A stretch of DNA of 64,000 nt from CAYJLF01 sp964371055 (GTDB lineage Bacteria > Eisenbacteria > RBG-16-71-46 > CAIMUX01): positions 1 through 64,000 of the forward strand of contig CAYJLF010000021.1 in NCBI GenBank assembly GCA_964371055.1. The letters are read 5' to 3'. Under the pieces are notes generated by a model. The model saw only the letters and a list, made by a program, of their open reading frames with translations. It was not told the DNA's origin and did no database searches. The position numbers and the translations under genes are program-made. Positions 1 to 8,247 of the stretch are shown one piece after another; within the stretch, counting starts at the first letter, position 1; every line of letters begins with the position of its first letter.

Positions 1-210
1 CCGCGTGTAGCTCCCTTCCGGCGTCGAAACCTCCATCGCCTCAAGGTCGCCGACCCGAACGCGGTACTCCAGGGAGGCCGCGTCCTGCCGCTCCAACACC
101 AGTTCCGACCGCTCCGAGCCCAATGGGATGGTCCGCGTATCCGCCGCGGCCAGGGAGGAAAGCCCAAGGAACAGAACCAGTCCGATCAAGACTGCCGATC
201 GTAATCTCAT
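1..210 (-). CDS. N-terminus of a secreted protein (partial)
   Basis: An open frame begins at ATG 210 and runs off the window's left edge (70 codons visible). It opens with a classical Sec signal peptide: two arginines near the start, a hydrophobic core (AVLIGLVLFLGLSSL) and a probable AAA cleavage site near residue 23. The following mature segment (TRTIPLGSERSELVLERQ, then a V-x-V-x-D-L-E-A-M-E-V stretch) has a beta-rich look. It faintly resembles propeptides of secreted C25/gingipain-like peptidases, but too little is visible to assign a family. A small inverted repeat, GGGGCG-GTAA-CGCCCC at 226-241, lies just upstream of the start. What is seen is a signal peptide and an incomplete gene; the peptidase idea is only inference. 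Confidence 0.6.
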   Translation of the reverse strand, partial: MRLRSAVLIGLVLFLGLSSLAAADTRTIPLGSERSELVLERQDAASLEYRVRVGDLEAMEVSTPEGSYTR

Positions 211-385
211 CGTGACGTCCTCAACGGGGCGGTAACGCCCCCATCCCGGTTAAGGAAACCTGATACGGAAAACACCAAAGGATAGTGTACCGCTTATGGG
301 CCCCGGGATGCAAGCGTTTGCTGAGGCGCAACTCCAAGCAGGACAGAACGCTACGAGCGCGAGAGAGAAGCCTGGGCGGACCCGA

Positions 386-1573
386 TCATGAGACTCGCTC
401 ATGGCCGCACCCCACCCGTCGGATCCGGCCTCCCGGGAGGCGCAGGAGCTGCCCCATCAACTCGAGGCGGGCGACAGCCGCCTGGACCGCTCCGATCGAG
501 GCCTCGGGGAACTGCGCCAGGCACCGCTCGAGCCTGGTCCCTCGCCCGCCCGCCGTCTCCAGGATGCGGGCCTCCAGGCTGTCAGGGTCGAAGATCGCCG
601 CGACCCCTCGCCCGCGGTTGTCCCGCCGCGGGGGTTCCGCCGCCGCCTCCCCGGCGCTGCCTCGCGCGCGCGCGCCGAGGATGGTTCCCAGCGCGAAGAG
701 CACGTCCGGCGCCCCCAGCGCGGGGGCAGCGCCATCGCGCAGGAGGAGGTTCGGCAGGACGCTCCCGGGGAGATGGATGTCACGCGGCACGGCCATCAGC
801 TCCCGCCCCTGGTCCAGCGCGAAGTCGACCGTCGACCGCGCCCCGCTCCGTTCTCCCCCCTCCACGACGATGACGAGATCACACAAGGCGGAGAGGATCC
901 GGTTGCGCCGCGGGAAGTGCAGCGCCAGCCCCGGCACGCCCGGAGGGAACTCTGTCAGCACGCCTCCGCGCTCCAGGAGCGCGCGATAGAGCCCCTCGTG
1001 CTCGGGGGGATAGCAGAGGTCAGCTCCGGTGCCTAGCACCGCCACGCTGCGCCCGCCGGCCTCCAGCGCGCCGCGATGGGACTCGCCGTCGATCCCGCGG
1101 GCCAGGCCGCTGACGATGACGCAGCCGGCCAGCGCGAGATCACGGGCCAGCGTGTAGGCGATCTCGCGCCCCGCGTCCGAGGCAGCCCGCGATCCCACGA
1201 TGCCGACCCGGGGAATCTCGGGATCCGCCAGGGGGGCGCCGCGGGCGAAGAGGAAGGGTGGAGGATCGGGAATCGCCGCCACGTTCTCGGGGAAGCCGAT
1301 CTCTCCGCGGATCAGGAGACGAAGACCGAGGACACGCAGGCGTGCCGCGAGTTCCCTCGCCGATCGAGCCTCCGGCAGCTGGCGCGCCACCTCCGCCGCG
1401 CCGGGAGAGAGCGGAGGGACGAGACGGGCGAGCTGCTCGGACCGCCAGGGAAACTCCAGCCGACCGGATACGACCTCGTCTCGCAGGCGACGGAGAACCC
1501 GGGGCGCGAGCGGCCAGAGGAGGGAGAGACGGAGATCGCGCTCTAAGTCGGCCGACGCGGGGGCATCGCGCAC
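386..1573 (-). CDS. dprA: DNA-processing protein DprA (Smf)
   Basis: DprA binds incoming single-stranded DNA in the cytoplasm during natural transformation and loads RecA. The Rossmann-like core is clear: RVGIVGSRAASDAG, then VSGLARGIDGESHRGAL (the conserved G-S/A-R-G-I-D motif), VLGTGADLCYPPEH, and FPRRNRILSALCDLVIVVEG with a following SGA. A C-terminal winged-helix segment (ILETAGGRGTRLERCLAQF) is present. The frame stays open back to 1825, but that would overlap obg by over 200 nt with low-complexity Pro/Ala sequence. The GTG at 1573, 47 nt after the obg stop, gives 395 residues, near the family's usual 360-390. GTG 1657 is another option, and neither has a strong ribosome-binding site. 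The gene is last in the run fmdB-obg-dprA. Identity is secure and the start is uncertain. Confidence 0.9.
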   Translation of the reverse strand: MRDAPASADLERDLRLSLLWPLAPRVLRRLRDEVVSGRLEFPWRSEQLARLVPPLSPGAAEVARQLPEARSARELAARLRVLGLRLLIRGEIGFPENVAAIPDPPPFLFARGAPLADPEIPRVGIVGSRAASDAGREIAYTLARDLALAGCVIVSGLARGIDGESHRGALEAGGRSVAVLGTGADLCYPPEHEGLYRALLERGGVLTEFPPGVPGLALHFPRRNRILSALCDLVIVVEGGERSGARSTVDFALDQGRELMAVPRDIHLPGSVLPNLLLRDGAAPALGAPDVLFALGTILGARARGSAGEAAAEPPRRDNRGRGVAAIFDPDSLEARILETAGGRGTRLERCLAQFPEASIGAVQAAVARLELMGQLLRLPGGRIRRVGCGHERVS

Positions 1574-1619
1574 GACCGGCGCCCGATCCGCATATCCGGC
1601 GGACCACCGTCCGGTCGGC

Positions 1620-2885
1620 TCATGATCCGGTCGGAGCCTGGCCGGTGTCGGCCTCACCGGCCGGCGTGGGATCGACCCCGATGGCGACGGAGCGGCGACG
1701 GGGCCAGGGCTGGCGGCCGAGAGGCCATCTGCGATCCACGCGGTCGGCGAAGAAGGTGCCGTCACCGGCGCCACCGCTGGAATCGGCCTCGTGACCCGCA
1801 TCGCTCCCCCCCTCTCTCCCGGCATCCTCTCCCGCCGCTTCGAGCCTCTCCCCTTCTTCGGCTCTCCCCTCGGTCTCCGGGTGGCGGGAGCCCGACGCAG
1901 CCGCCAGCTCTCGCGCGCGGATCGGCCCCAGGATCTCCTGCAGCCGGCCGAGGAGATCCGCCACGCCGGCGCCCGTGCTGCCCGAAATTCTCATCGGCGA
2001 GACCGACTCCAGCGGTGGCAGGTCGCGACCGACGGCGAGATCGGCGCGCGAGTAGCAGAGGAGGCACGGTCGCCGCAGGAGCGCCCCGCTGAACGACGAG
2101 AGCTCGCTCCGCAGGACCTCCAGGTCGTGCTCCGGCTGGGCCGAGGCGGCATCGATCAGAAAAAGGAGAACCCTGGTCCTTTCGATGTGCCGCAGAAAGC
2201 GATGCCCCAGGCCGCGCCCCGCGTGCGCGCCCTCGACCAGTCCGGGGAGGTCGGCCATGACGCACGAGTCGTACTCCCCCAAAGGGACGATCCCGAGGAT
2301 CGGCTGCAGCGTGGTGAAGGGATAATCCCCCACCTTCGGCGTCGCGGCGCTCAGCCTGCGCAGCAGGGTCGACTTCCCGACGTTCGGCAGGCCGACCAGT
2401 CCGACGTCGGCCAAGAGCTTGAGCGTCAGTTTGAGCTCGCGCTCCTCGCCTTCGGTCCCCTCCGTCGCGATGCGGGGGGCGCGCCGCACCGAGCTCTTGA
2501 AGTGGACGTTCCCCCTCCCGCCGCGGCCGCCCGCGGCCACGCAGACCCGTTCACCGGGACGCGTCAGGTCGGCCAGGAGCCGTCCGGTGCCCGCCTCTTC
2601 CACCAGAGTGCCGGCCGGAACCGGGATCACACAGTCGCGTCCCCGTTCGCCGTGCATCTGCTTGCCGCCACCGGGATCGCCGTCGGTCCCGGCGAACGCG
2701 CGTTGGTGCCGAAAAGTCAGGAGCGTGTGGACGTTGACATCGACGACCATCCAGACATCGCCGCCGTCCCCGCCGTCGCCGCCGTCAGGGCCCCCCTTCG
2801 GCACGTACTTCTCCCGGCGAAACGAGACGCGCCCGTCCCCCCCCCGGCCGGCCCGCACCGAGATCACCGCTTCATCGATGAACAC
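1620..2885 (-). CDS. obg: GTPase Obg/CgtA (50S assembly)
   Basis: Obg is an essential GTPase acting in large-subunit maturation and the stringent response. The glycine-rich Obg fold occupies about residues 1-155 (AGRGGDGRVSFRREK, GGDGGDGG). The G domain follows: P-loop GLPNVGKS, G2 YPFTTL, G3 DLPGL, then GRGLGHRFLRHIERTRVLL. The G4 motif is unusual: the expected N-K-x-D reads SRAD in LLCYSRADLAV, keeping only the base-reading Asp. G5 is ISGSTGAG. The last 90 or so residues are a low-complexity Glu/Gly/Ala/Arg tail instead of a folded OCT or TGS domain. GTG 2885 is preferred because it gives the usual MFIDEA-type N-terminus and has GAAGGT a few bases upstream; GTG 2906 is an alternative. Confidence 0.93.
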   Translation of the reverse strand: MFIDEAVISVRAGRGGDGRVSFRREKYVPKGGPDGGDGGDGGDVWMVVDVNVHTLLTFRHQRAFAGTDGDPGGGKQMHGERGRDCVIPVPAGTLVEEAGTGRLLADLTRPGERVCVAAGGRGGRGNVHFKSSVRRAPRIATEGTEGEERELKLTLKLLADVGLVGLPNVGKSTLLRRLSAATPKVGDYPFTTLQPILGIVPLGEYDSCVMADLPGLVEGAHAGRGLGHRFLRHIERTRVLLFLIDAASAQPEHDLEVLRSELSSFSGALLRRPCLLCYSRADLAVGRDLPPLESVSPMRISGSTGAGVADLLGRLQEILGPIRARELAAASGSRHPETEGRAEEGERLEAAGEDAGREGGSDAGHEADSSGGAGDGTFFADRVDRRWPLGRQPWPRRRSVAIGVDPTPAGEADTGQAPTGS

Positions 2886-2987
2886 GTGACCTTCGATCCG
2901 CGTCACGTCCGGGGAGGCCCGACGACCCGCGTGTCCCGTCCGTCCCGCGCGCCCCCGTCGTGGGCTCGACGCTCAGGCGGTCTACGC

Positions 2988-3395
2988 TCATGATCCAGCC
3001 TTTTTCGTGCCGGAATCGGACCCGGAACGCCCCGACTTGTCCGGCGTCCCCGCCGCCTCGCCCGAGCCCTGGCCGCCGCCCGCGGGCTTCTCCTTGCCCC
3101 CCGGGCCGCCGTCGCCGGAGCTCTTGCCGTCAGCCCCCCCCTTTGCTCCACCCGACTCGGCCCCTCCCCCGGAGGCCGCGGCTGACTCCGCCTTTCGCTT
3201 CGCCTGGTACTCCGGGCTGCGATAGTCGGTGATGTAGAAGCCACTCCCCTTGAAGATGATCCCGGCGCCGGTGCCGATCTTCCGTTCCACCTTCTTGCCG
3301 CACTGGGGGCAGCGCTTCCGGGGCGGGTCGCTCATCCTCTGCACCAGTTCGAACTCGTGTCCGCACGCCGTGCAGACATACTCATAGGTCGGCAT
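2988..3395 (-). CDS. FmdB-family zinc-ribbon protein
   Basis: This 135-residue protein starts MPTYEYVCTACGHEFE and has two Cys pairs (CTAC and CPQC), the zinc ribbon of the FmdB/regulatory family. After GSGFYITDYRS, the hallmark end of the conserved core, a lysine-containing Gly/Ser/Ala low-complexity tail of about 65 residues follows. FmdB was first described near formamidase genes as a putative regulator, and the biochemical role of most members is unknown. Here it sits about 100 nt upstream of obg on the same strand and is probably co-transcribed. The disordered tail is common in high-GC relatives and says nothing specific about function. Confidence 0.85.
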   Translation of the reverse strand: MPTYEYVCTACGHEFELVQRMSDPPRKRCPQCGKKVERKIGTGAGIIFKGSGFYITDYRSPEYQAKRKAESAAASGGGAESGGAKGGADGKSSGDGGPGGKEKPAGGGQGSGEAAGTPDKSGRSGSDSGTKKAGS

Positions 3396-3499
3396 GTGCC
3401 ATCCTCACGCTGCTTCCGCCGGTCCGACGGGACCGGGGCTCTGTCTTTCCATCCTACCCGGCCCGGCGGAGCACTCCCGGGGGCCGGGACGCTCACGGC

Positions 3500-4699
3500 C
3501 TAACGCAGTCGGGCCAGCGTCGAGGTCAAGGATCGGAGTCCCTCCTCGATCACCTGGTCCGAGCAGGCGAAAGAGATCCGCAGATGCCGGTCCGATCCGA
3601 ACGCGTCGCCGGGCACGACCGCGACCCGCGCCGTATCGAGCAGGAACGCCGCCATCCCCTGCGAACCCGACACCGGCGCGCCGGCGCCGTCCAGGCTCCG
3701 GCCGTAGTAGGCCGAAAAGTCCGGGAAGACGTAGAACGCGCCCTTGGGCGGCACGATCCTGAGGTCCTTCGCCTCGGCCAGCAACTCGAGGACCCGCCGG
3801 CGCCGCTGGGCGAACGTCTCGACCATCCCGCGGATCGAGGCATCGTCCCCGTTGAGCGCGGCCATCGTCGCCTCCTGGGAGATGCTGCACGGGTTCCCCG
3901 AGAGGTGGCTTTGCAGCGCGATCGCCGGTTCGGTCCAGTCCGGGGGGGCCGCCATGTATCCGATGCGCCAGCCGGTCATCGAGAAGGCCTTGGAAACGCC
4001 GTTGACCACGGCCGTCCGCTCCCGCAGGGATGGAGAGACCGCCGCGGGCGAGACATGCTCCGCCCCGTCGTAGAGGATCCGCTCGTAGATCTCGTCGGTG
4101 ATGAGATGCAACCCCGTCTCTGCCAGGACGGAATCGAGGGCTGTGAGTTCGTCCCGCGTGTACACGATGCCGGTCGGATTCGACGGGGTGTTCAGGATGA
4201 TCGCGACCGTCCGCGGCCCGATCGCGGCCGCGAGCTGGTCGGGCGTGATCTTGAAACCGGTCGATTCGTCCGTGGCCAGAACCTTCGGGATCCCGTCGCA
4301 CAGGCGGATCATCTCCGGGTAGCTGACCCAGTACGGCGCGGGGACGAGGACCTCATCACCCGGATCAACCAGCGCGGCGAGCGCCATGTAGATCGCCTGC
4401 TTCGCCCCCGCGGCGACCAGAATCTCGTTGGGGGCATAGGTGAGCCCGTTCTCGCGTTCGAGCTTCGCACAGACCGCCCGCCGCAGCTCGACCGTCCCCT
4501 GAGGACTGGTATAGACCGTCTTGCCGTCCTGGATCGCCTTGATCCCGGCGGCCGAGACGAACCCGGGGGTCGGGAAGTCGGGTTGGCCGGCGCCGAAGCC
4601 CCACAGCTTGATCCCCTCCGCCTTGAGGCGACGGGCCTTCTCGTCGATCGCGATGGTGGTCGACAGGCGCACCTGCTGCGCCCGGTTGCTCCGCTTCAT
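3500..4699 (-). CDS. aspC: Class I PLP aminotransferase, aspartate aminotransferase type
   Basis: The 399 residues match fold-type I, subgroup I-gamma aspartate aminotransferases in length and motifs. GAGQPDFPTP lies near residue 37, YTSPQGTVELRRAV near 63, and the PLP contacts N170 and N174 are in LNTPSNPTG. The ring-stacking Asp is D202 in TDEIYE. The Schiff-base lysine is K237 in VVNGVSKAFSMTGWRIGY, and a C-terminal LRISFACSD carries the expected substrate Arg. It would transfer amino groups between aspartate or related amino acids and 2-oxoglutarate in the cytoplasm. The start overlaps the coaD stop by 4 nt, so the two are translationally coupled. Exact substrate choice (aspartate, prephenate or aromatic) cannot be read from sequence. 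Confidence 0.9.
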   Translation of the reverse strand: MKRSNRAQQVRLSTTIAIDEKARRLKAEGIKLWGFGAGQPDFPTPGFVSAAGIKAIQDGKTVYTSPQGTVELRRAVCAKLERENGLTYAPNEILVAAGAKQAIYMALAALVDPGDEVLVPAPYWVSYPEMIRLCDGIPKVLATDESTGFKITPDQLAAAIGPRTVAIILNTPSNPTGIVYTRDELTALDSVLAETGLHLITDEIYERILYDGAEHVSPAAVSPSLRERTAVVNGVSKAFSMTGWRIGYMAAPPDWTEPAIALQSHLSGNPCSISQEATMAALNGDDASIRGMVETFAQRRRRVLELLAEAKDLRIVPPKGAFYVFPDFSAYYGRSLDGAGAPVSGSQGMAAFLLDTARVAVVPGDAFGSDRHLRISFACSDQVIEEGLRSLTSTLARLR

Positions 4700-5283
4700 C
4701 CCTTCCTCCTTCCCCTTCCCCCCGGATCCCGGCGCGCCGCGGCCGACAGGGCCGCCGCCGCCTCTTCCATCCTGGTGAACTTCTGACGCAGCCGCCGCGC
4801 GGTCCCGGGCGTGACGAGCCCGTCCACGCAGCCGCCGTGACGCGCGACCTCTTTGACCAGGGTCGCGTTGAGATAGCTGTACTGCTCGGTCGGCATCAGG
4901 TAGATCGTGTCGATCTGAGGACAGAGCTTCTGGTTCATGAGCGCCATCTGGAACTCATACTCGAAGTCGGACACGAAGCGGAGGCCCCGCACGATGCCCG
5001 CCACCTGCAGCGTTCGCGCCACGTCGACCAGAAGCCCTTCGAACGGCATCACCTCCACGCGCCCCTCGGCGTCCGGCGGCAGTCCCTCGCGGATCATCTC
5101 GATCCTCTCCTCGACCGTGAAGAGCGTCGCCTTGTGATGGCGATGCGCCACGGCCACGAACATCCGGTCGAAGAGCTTGAGGGCTCGATGCAGAATGTCG
5201 AGATGTCCCAGCGTCACCGGATCGAACGTGCCGGGAAAGAGCCCCAGCCGTTCCACGCGTCTGGATCGCACGGCAACCTTCAT
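4696..5283 (-). CDS. coaD: Phosphopantetheine adenylyltransferase
   Basis: CoaD makes dephospho-CoA from ATP and 4'-phosphopantetheine, the penultimate step of CoA synthesis. The nucleotidyltransferase motif GLFPGTFDPVTLGHLDIL carries the T/HxGH signature. Other family blocks are present: GIVRGLRFVSDFEYEFQMALMN and NATLVKEVARHGG. At 195 residues it is longer than the usual 160, with a basic Ala/Arg tail after LRQKFTRMEE and about nine extra residues at the N-terminus. GTG 5256 would remove that extension, but the 4-nt overlap with rsmD (5280-5283) supports the longer start. It is coupled on both sides by ATGA overlaps. Confidence 0.95.
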   Translation of the reverse strand: MKVAVRSRRVERLGLFPGTFDPVTLGHLDILHRALKLFDRMFVAVAHRHHKATLFTVEERIEMIREGLPPDAEGRVEVMPFEGLLVDVARTLQVAGIVRGLRFVSDFEYEFQMALMNQKLCPQIDTIYLMPTEQYSYLNATLVKEVARHGGCVDGLVTPGTARRLRQKFTRMEEAAAALSAAARRDPGGRGRRKG

Positions 5284-5861
5284 CGTCCCATGTCCTCTCC
5301 CCGCGCCTCGCGCAGATAGAAGTGGAGCGCGGTATCCCCCACGATCCTCCGCCGCACGCAGCGGAGAAATCCCGCGGCGTCGGGCATCGGCTCCGCCCGG
5401 CCGGTTTCGAGCACGAACCGGCCGCGCTCCCGGAGAATCCCCGACTCCTCACGTCCCAGCGCCTCGACGAGACGCGGAGTATCCGGATCATCATACGGCG
5501 GATCGGCCAGCACCAGATCGAACTCCCCCCCCTCGCGGGCCAGGAGAGCCAACGCGCGGAGCACCGGCATCCCGAGCAGGCGCGAATGCCCGATCGCGTC
5601 GAGAGCGCGGCGGTTCCGCTCGATCACCGGCCGGGCGCGGGCGCTCGCCTCGACGAAGACCGCGCGGGACGCGCCGCGACTCAAAGCCTCGAGCCCCAGC
5701 GCGCCGGAACCCGCATAGAGGTCGAGCACGACAGCCCCTTCGATCGCTCCCGGCCCGAGGATGTCGAAGAGGATCTGGCGCACCCGATCCTGGGTCGGGC
5801 GCACCCCGCTGGCCGGCGCCTCGAGTCTCCGGCCACCCCACTCCCCTCCGACGATGCGCAT
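5280..5861 (-). CDS. rsmD: 16S rRNA (guanine966-N2)-methyltransferase RsmD
   Basis: This enzyme N2-methylates G966 of 16S rRNA in the assembling 30S subunit. The N-terminus MRIVGGEWGGRRLEAP and the RPTQDRVRQILFDIL block are typical of the family. SAM-binding motif I reads VVLDLYAGSGALGLEALSRGA, and the catalytic loop is DLVLADPPYDDP. Its 193 residues match the family size. The rsmD-coaD pairing is a widespread gene order and supports both calls. It begins 12 nt after the aroK stop. Confidence 0.94.
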   Translation of the reverse strand: MRIVGGEWGGRRLEAPASGVRPTQDRVRQILFDILGPGAIEGAVVLDLYAGSGALGLEALSRGASRAVFVEASARARPVIERNRRALDAIGHSRLLGMPVLRALALLAREGGEFDLVLADPPYDDPDTPRLVEALGREESGILRERGRFVLETGRAEPMPDAAGFLRCVRRRIVGDTALHFYLREARGEDMGR

Positions 5862-5873
5862 CGCGACCGGGCC

Positions 5874-6521
5874 TCAGAGGGGCGCTTCGGAGCTGCCATC
5901 CGCGGCGCGCCCGCCCCGACCCTCCGGCCCGACCGAACCCAGTTCGGAAGGAGCGGTCTCCCGGTCCGGAAGGTGCGGAAGGGCCAGCGCGCGAGCGATC
6001 TCGAGGGCGATCGCCCGGATCGCGCGCCCGTCCGTCTCGATCGTGAGGTCGCACTCGCGGTAGAAAGGCTCACGCTCCCGGAGAAGCGCCGCCACCACGG
6101 CCCGCGCGTCCTTCCCCTCCAGCAACGGTCGCCGCGGGCTGTCAGGCCGCGCCAGACGTTCGTGAATGGTCGACTCCGAGACCCGCAACCAGATGCGGAC
6201 CGCACGCACGGCGAGGGCCGCGCGATTGTCCGCCCGCACGATCGTCCCTCCGCCGCATCCCAGGACCCGGACGGGGCCTTCCAGGAGCTCGCGCAGCACG
6301 TGCGCCTCGGTCTCCCGGAAGCGGGCCTCGCCCGATCGCTCGAAGATCCGGTGCACGCTCATCCCTTCGCGGCGCTCGATCTCCGCGTCGACGTCGACGA
6401 ACGGCAGACCGGTCAGCCGCTGGAGCTCCAGGCCGACCTGGGTCTTTCCCGCCGTCATGAACCCGATGAGAGCGAGACTGCGGCCGGCGGCGAGGGCGGC
6501 AGCCAGCTCTTCGCGCGTCAT
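5874..6521 (-). CDS. aroK: Shikimate kinase
   Basis: Shikimate kinase phosphorylates shikimate in aromatic amino-acid synthesis. The P-loop is LIGFMTAGKTQVG, where the fourth position of the usual GxxGxGK loop is Thr instead of Gly. The shikimate-binding block DVDAEIERREGMSVHRIFERSGEARFRETE follows, and the CGGGTIV motif is near residue 90. The LID segment contains DSPRRPLLEG. The 215-residue length exceeds the usual 170-180 because of a disordered tail after ALPHLPDRE. Its ATG overlaps the tatA stop by 4 nt. Confidence 0.92.
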   Translation of the reverse strand: MTREELAAALAAGRSLALIGFMTAGKTQVGLELQRLTGLPFVDVDAEIERREGMSVHRIFERSGEARFRETEAHVLRELLEGPVRVLGCGGGTIVRADNRAALAVRAVRIWLRVSESTIHERLARPDSPRRPLLEGKDARAVVAALLREREPFYRECDLTIETDGRAIRAIALEIARALALPHLPDRETAPSELGSVGPEGRGGRAADGSSEAPL

Positions 6522-6901
6522 CCGGCCAGTCCCCGGCCCTCGCCGGGAGTGGGATCGGGATCAGGCGGCAGCGGGGATCCGCTGGCCGTTGCCCCGGTGT
6601 GATCCGGCGAGGTTTCCACCCCGGGCGGAGGCTGCGGCGCGGCACCTCGAGCGGGCACGGGGGCGCCGCTGGCAGGATCGAGCGGACGCGTCGTCTCCCC
6701 CAGGGCGGCGGTTCCGGGCCGGCCGGCGGTCGCGGGGGGCGCCTCCCCCTTCAACTCCCGCTCGATGCCCGACATCGCATCCTTGAAGTCGCCCAGGCCT
6801 TTCCCCAGGGCCCGCGCCACTTCCGGGATCCGCTTGGCCCCGAAGAGGAGCAATACCGCCAGCAAGATGAGAAGCAGTTCCTGTGTTCCGACGTTGAACA
6901 T
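6518..6901 (-). CDS. tatA: Sec-independent translocase subunit TatA/TatB-like
   Basis: The N-terminus MFNVGTQELLLILLAVLLLFGAK holds the single short transmembrane helix and the FG hinge. It is followed by the amphipathic helix RIPEVARALGKGLGDFKDAMSGIE, the classical TatA/E architecture. A Pro/Ala/Gly-rich tail brings the protein to 127 residues. ATG 6901 was chosen because upstream codons would put 48 non-hydrophobic residues ahead of the helix. TatA forms the pore for folded substrates with TatC, which is not in this window. It is the first gene of the tatA-aroK-rsmD-coaD-aspC run. Confidence 0.9.
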   Translation of the reverse strand: MFNVGTQELLLILLAVLLLFGAKRIPEVARALGKGLGDFKDAMSGIERELKGEAPPATAGRPGTAALGETTRPLDPASGAPVPARGAAPQPPPGVETSPDHTGATASGSPLPPDPDPTPGEGRGLAG

Positions 6902-7152
6902 CGTCGTTGCCGTCCTCCCCCGAAGCGAGCCGATCGTAGCAGAACTCCCGCCGGCACGCGATCCCGTGCGGGTCTGGCACGCGCCGAAGGCGAGAGGGGA
7001 GGCGATCGGAGAAAAGGAGCGCGCGACGATCCGAGCGGGGTTCACCCGATCGGACCGCCGCGCGGCGTCTCTTCCCTCGATCCGCTGGCTCTCAGACCAC
7101 GCCCGTGACTCGGATCGCGCCAGGGCGCTCCGGCCGGGCCGGGATCCTTATC

Positions 7153-8247
7153 CTAGCGGTACTGGTGCTTGATCTGACCCCAGGTGCTCTCCTCGACCGG
7201 CGTCGGCGGCGGGCACGGGTTCGGATCGCAGACGAAGTCCGGACCGTACCACTCGCCCTGGGCGGCGAGGCAGAGCTCGGTCGTCAGGATCAGGCAGCTA
7301 CCGTCCGCGAAGCAGCAGGCTCCCTCCTCGGGCGGCGGCGGGCAGGTGATGGCCCAGTCCAGGGTGAAAGCCGCACCGGCCGCGGTTCCGTACGCGTCAC
7401 AGATGATGTAGTACCAGCCCGCCGCGGTGGCGGCCCAGTTGATCGTCTCCGGCTCGGGATCGTCCTCGCCGACCACGCAGCTTGCGCTGACGTTCGCGCA
7501 GTCGGTGACGACGTACAGCGATCCGTCGTGGTTGGGGGTCGTGTAGACGAGGTTCAACAGATCGCCCGCCTCGAGATAGACCTTGTAGACCAGATCCTTC
7601 CCGGCCTCGGAATAGCCGGTGCAGCTCGGCCCGGGCACGCCCGGATCGTAGTCGTTCGCGGCATAGAAGAGGTCGCCCGCGATCGAGCCGGTCTCGCAGC
7701 GGAAGATCTCGATGGCGCCGTCACAGAGATCGTTCTCCGGCGGCGGCGGCGGAACGGTGCAGTTCAAGAACATCTGATAGTCACCGACGCCGGTCGTGCT
7801 GTAGTGCCGCACCTTGATGTGATAGAGGCCGACGGCCGGAATGCTGAAGTTGTTGATGAGCGAGAAGGCGCCGGGGCCGCCGTCGTCGTCATAGGTCAGC
7901 CGCGGCTGCGAGCAGTCGGGGCCGTACAGCTCGAGGTACGTATCGATCGCGCTCCCGTTGTACGCATCGGTCCCGATCGTGACCGTCGTCGGCAGAGCGG
8001 TGACCTCGAACTCGAAGAAATCGACGTCGCCGCCGACGTTGATGGCGGCGGGGACGATCCGGTCGCCACAGGCCATCGGCTGGCCCGGGCAGGCATCGTT
8101 CGGCTCGACTTCCGGGATGTCCGTGCGGACGAACCCGTAGTCGTAACTCCAGGGCTTCTCCTCCATGGGAGCAGCCGGGTCGGCGTAGGCGGCCCCGGTA
8201 CAGACCGCGAGCGCCAGGATGAAAAGCGACACGATGGCAAAGCGCAT
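7153..8247 (-). CDS. Secreted protein with PPC-like domains
   Basis: A signal peptide (MRFAIVSLFILALAV, cleavage near GAAYA) precedes two beta-sandwich units resembling bacterial pre-peptidase C-terminal (PPC) domains. The first contains EVEPNDACPG and DVDFFEFEV with a YDDDGG turn; the second begins PENDLCDGAIEI and contains KDLVYKVYL. A Cys-rich module follows (GACCFADGSC and CDPNPCPPP). The protein ends with a short basic aromatic tail, STWGQIKHQYR. ATG 8247 is used because it starts the signal peptide directly; ATG 8259 is four codons upstream. No catalytic domain is visible, so it is probably a binding or structural exoprotein. It lies downstream of the PorV gene on the same strand, separated by hairpins. 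Confidence 0.75.
   Translation of the reverse strand: MRFAIVSLFILALAVCTGAAYADPAAPMEEKPWSYDYGFVRTDIPEVEPNDACPGQPMACGDRIVPAAINVGGDVDFFEFEVTALPTTVTIGTDAYNGSAIDTYLELYGPDCSQPRLTYDDDGGPGAFSLINNFSIPAVGLYHIKVRHYSTTGVGDYQMFLNCTVPPPPPENDLCDGAIEIFRCETGSIAGDLFYAANDYDPGVPGPSCTGYSEAGKDLVYKVYLEAGDLLNLVYTTPNHDGSLYVVTDCANVSASCVVGEDDPEPETINWAATAAGWYYIICDAYGTAAGAAFTLDWAITCPPPPEEGACCFADGSCLILTTELCLAAQGEWYGPDFVCDPNPCPPPTPVEESTWGQIKHQYR

Noticed and set aside
386..1825. 479-residue DprA start at 1825
   Set aside because: It would overlap obg by more than 200 nt with low-complexity sequence; a start near 1573 gives the normal size.
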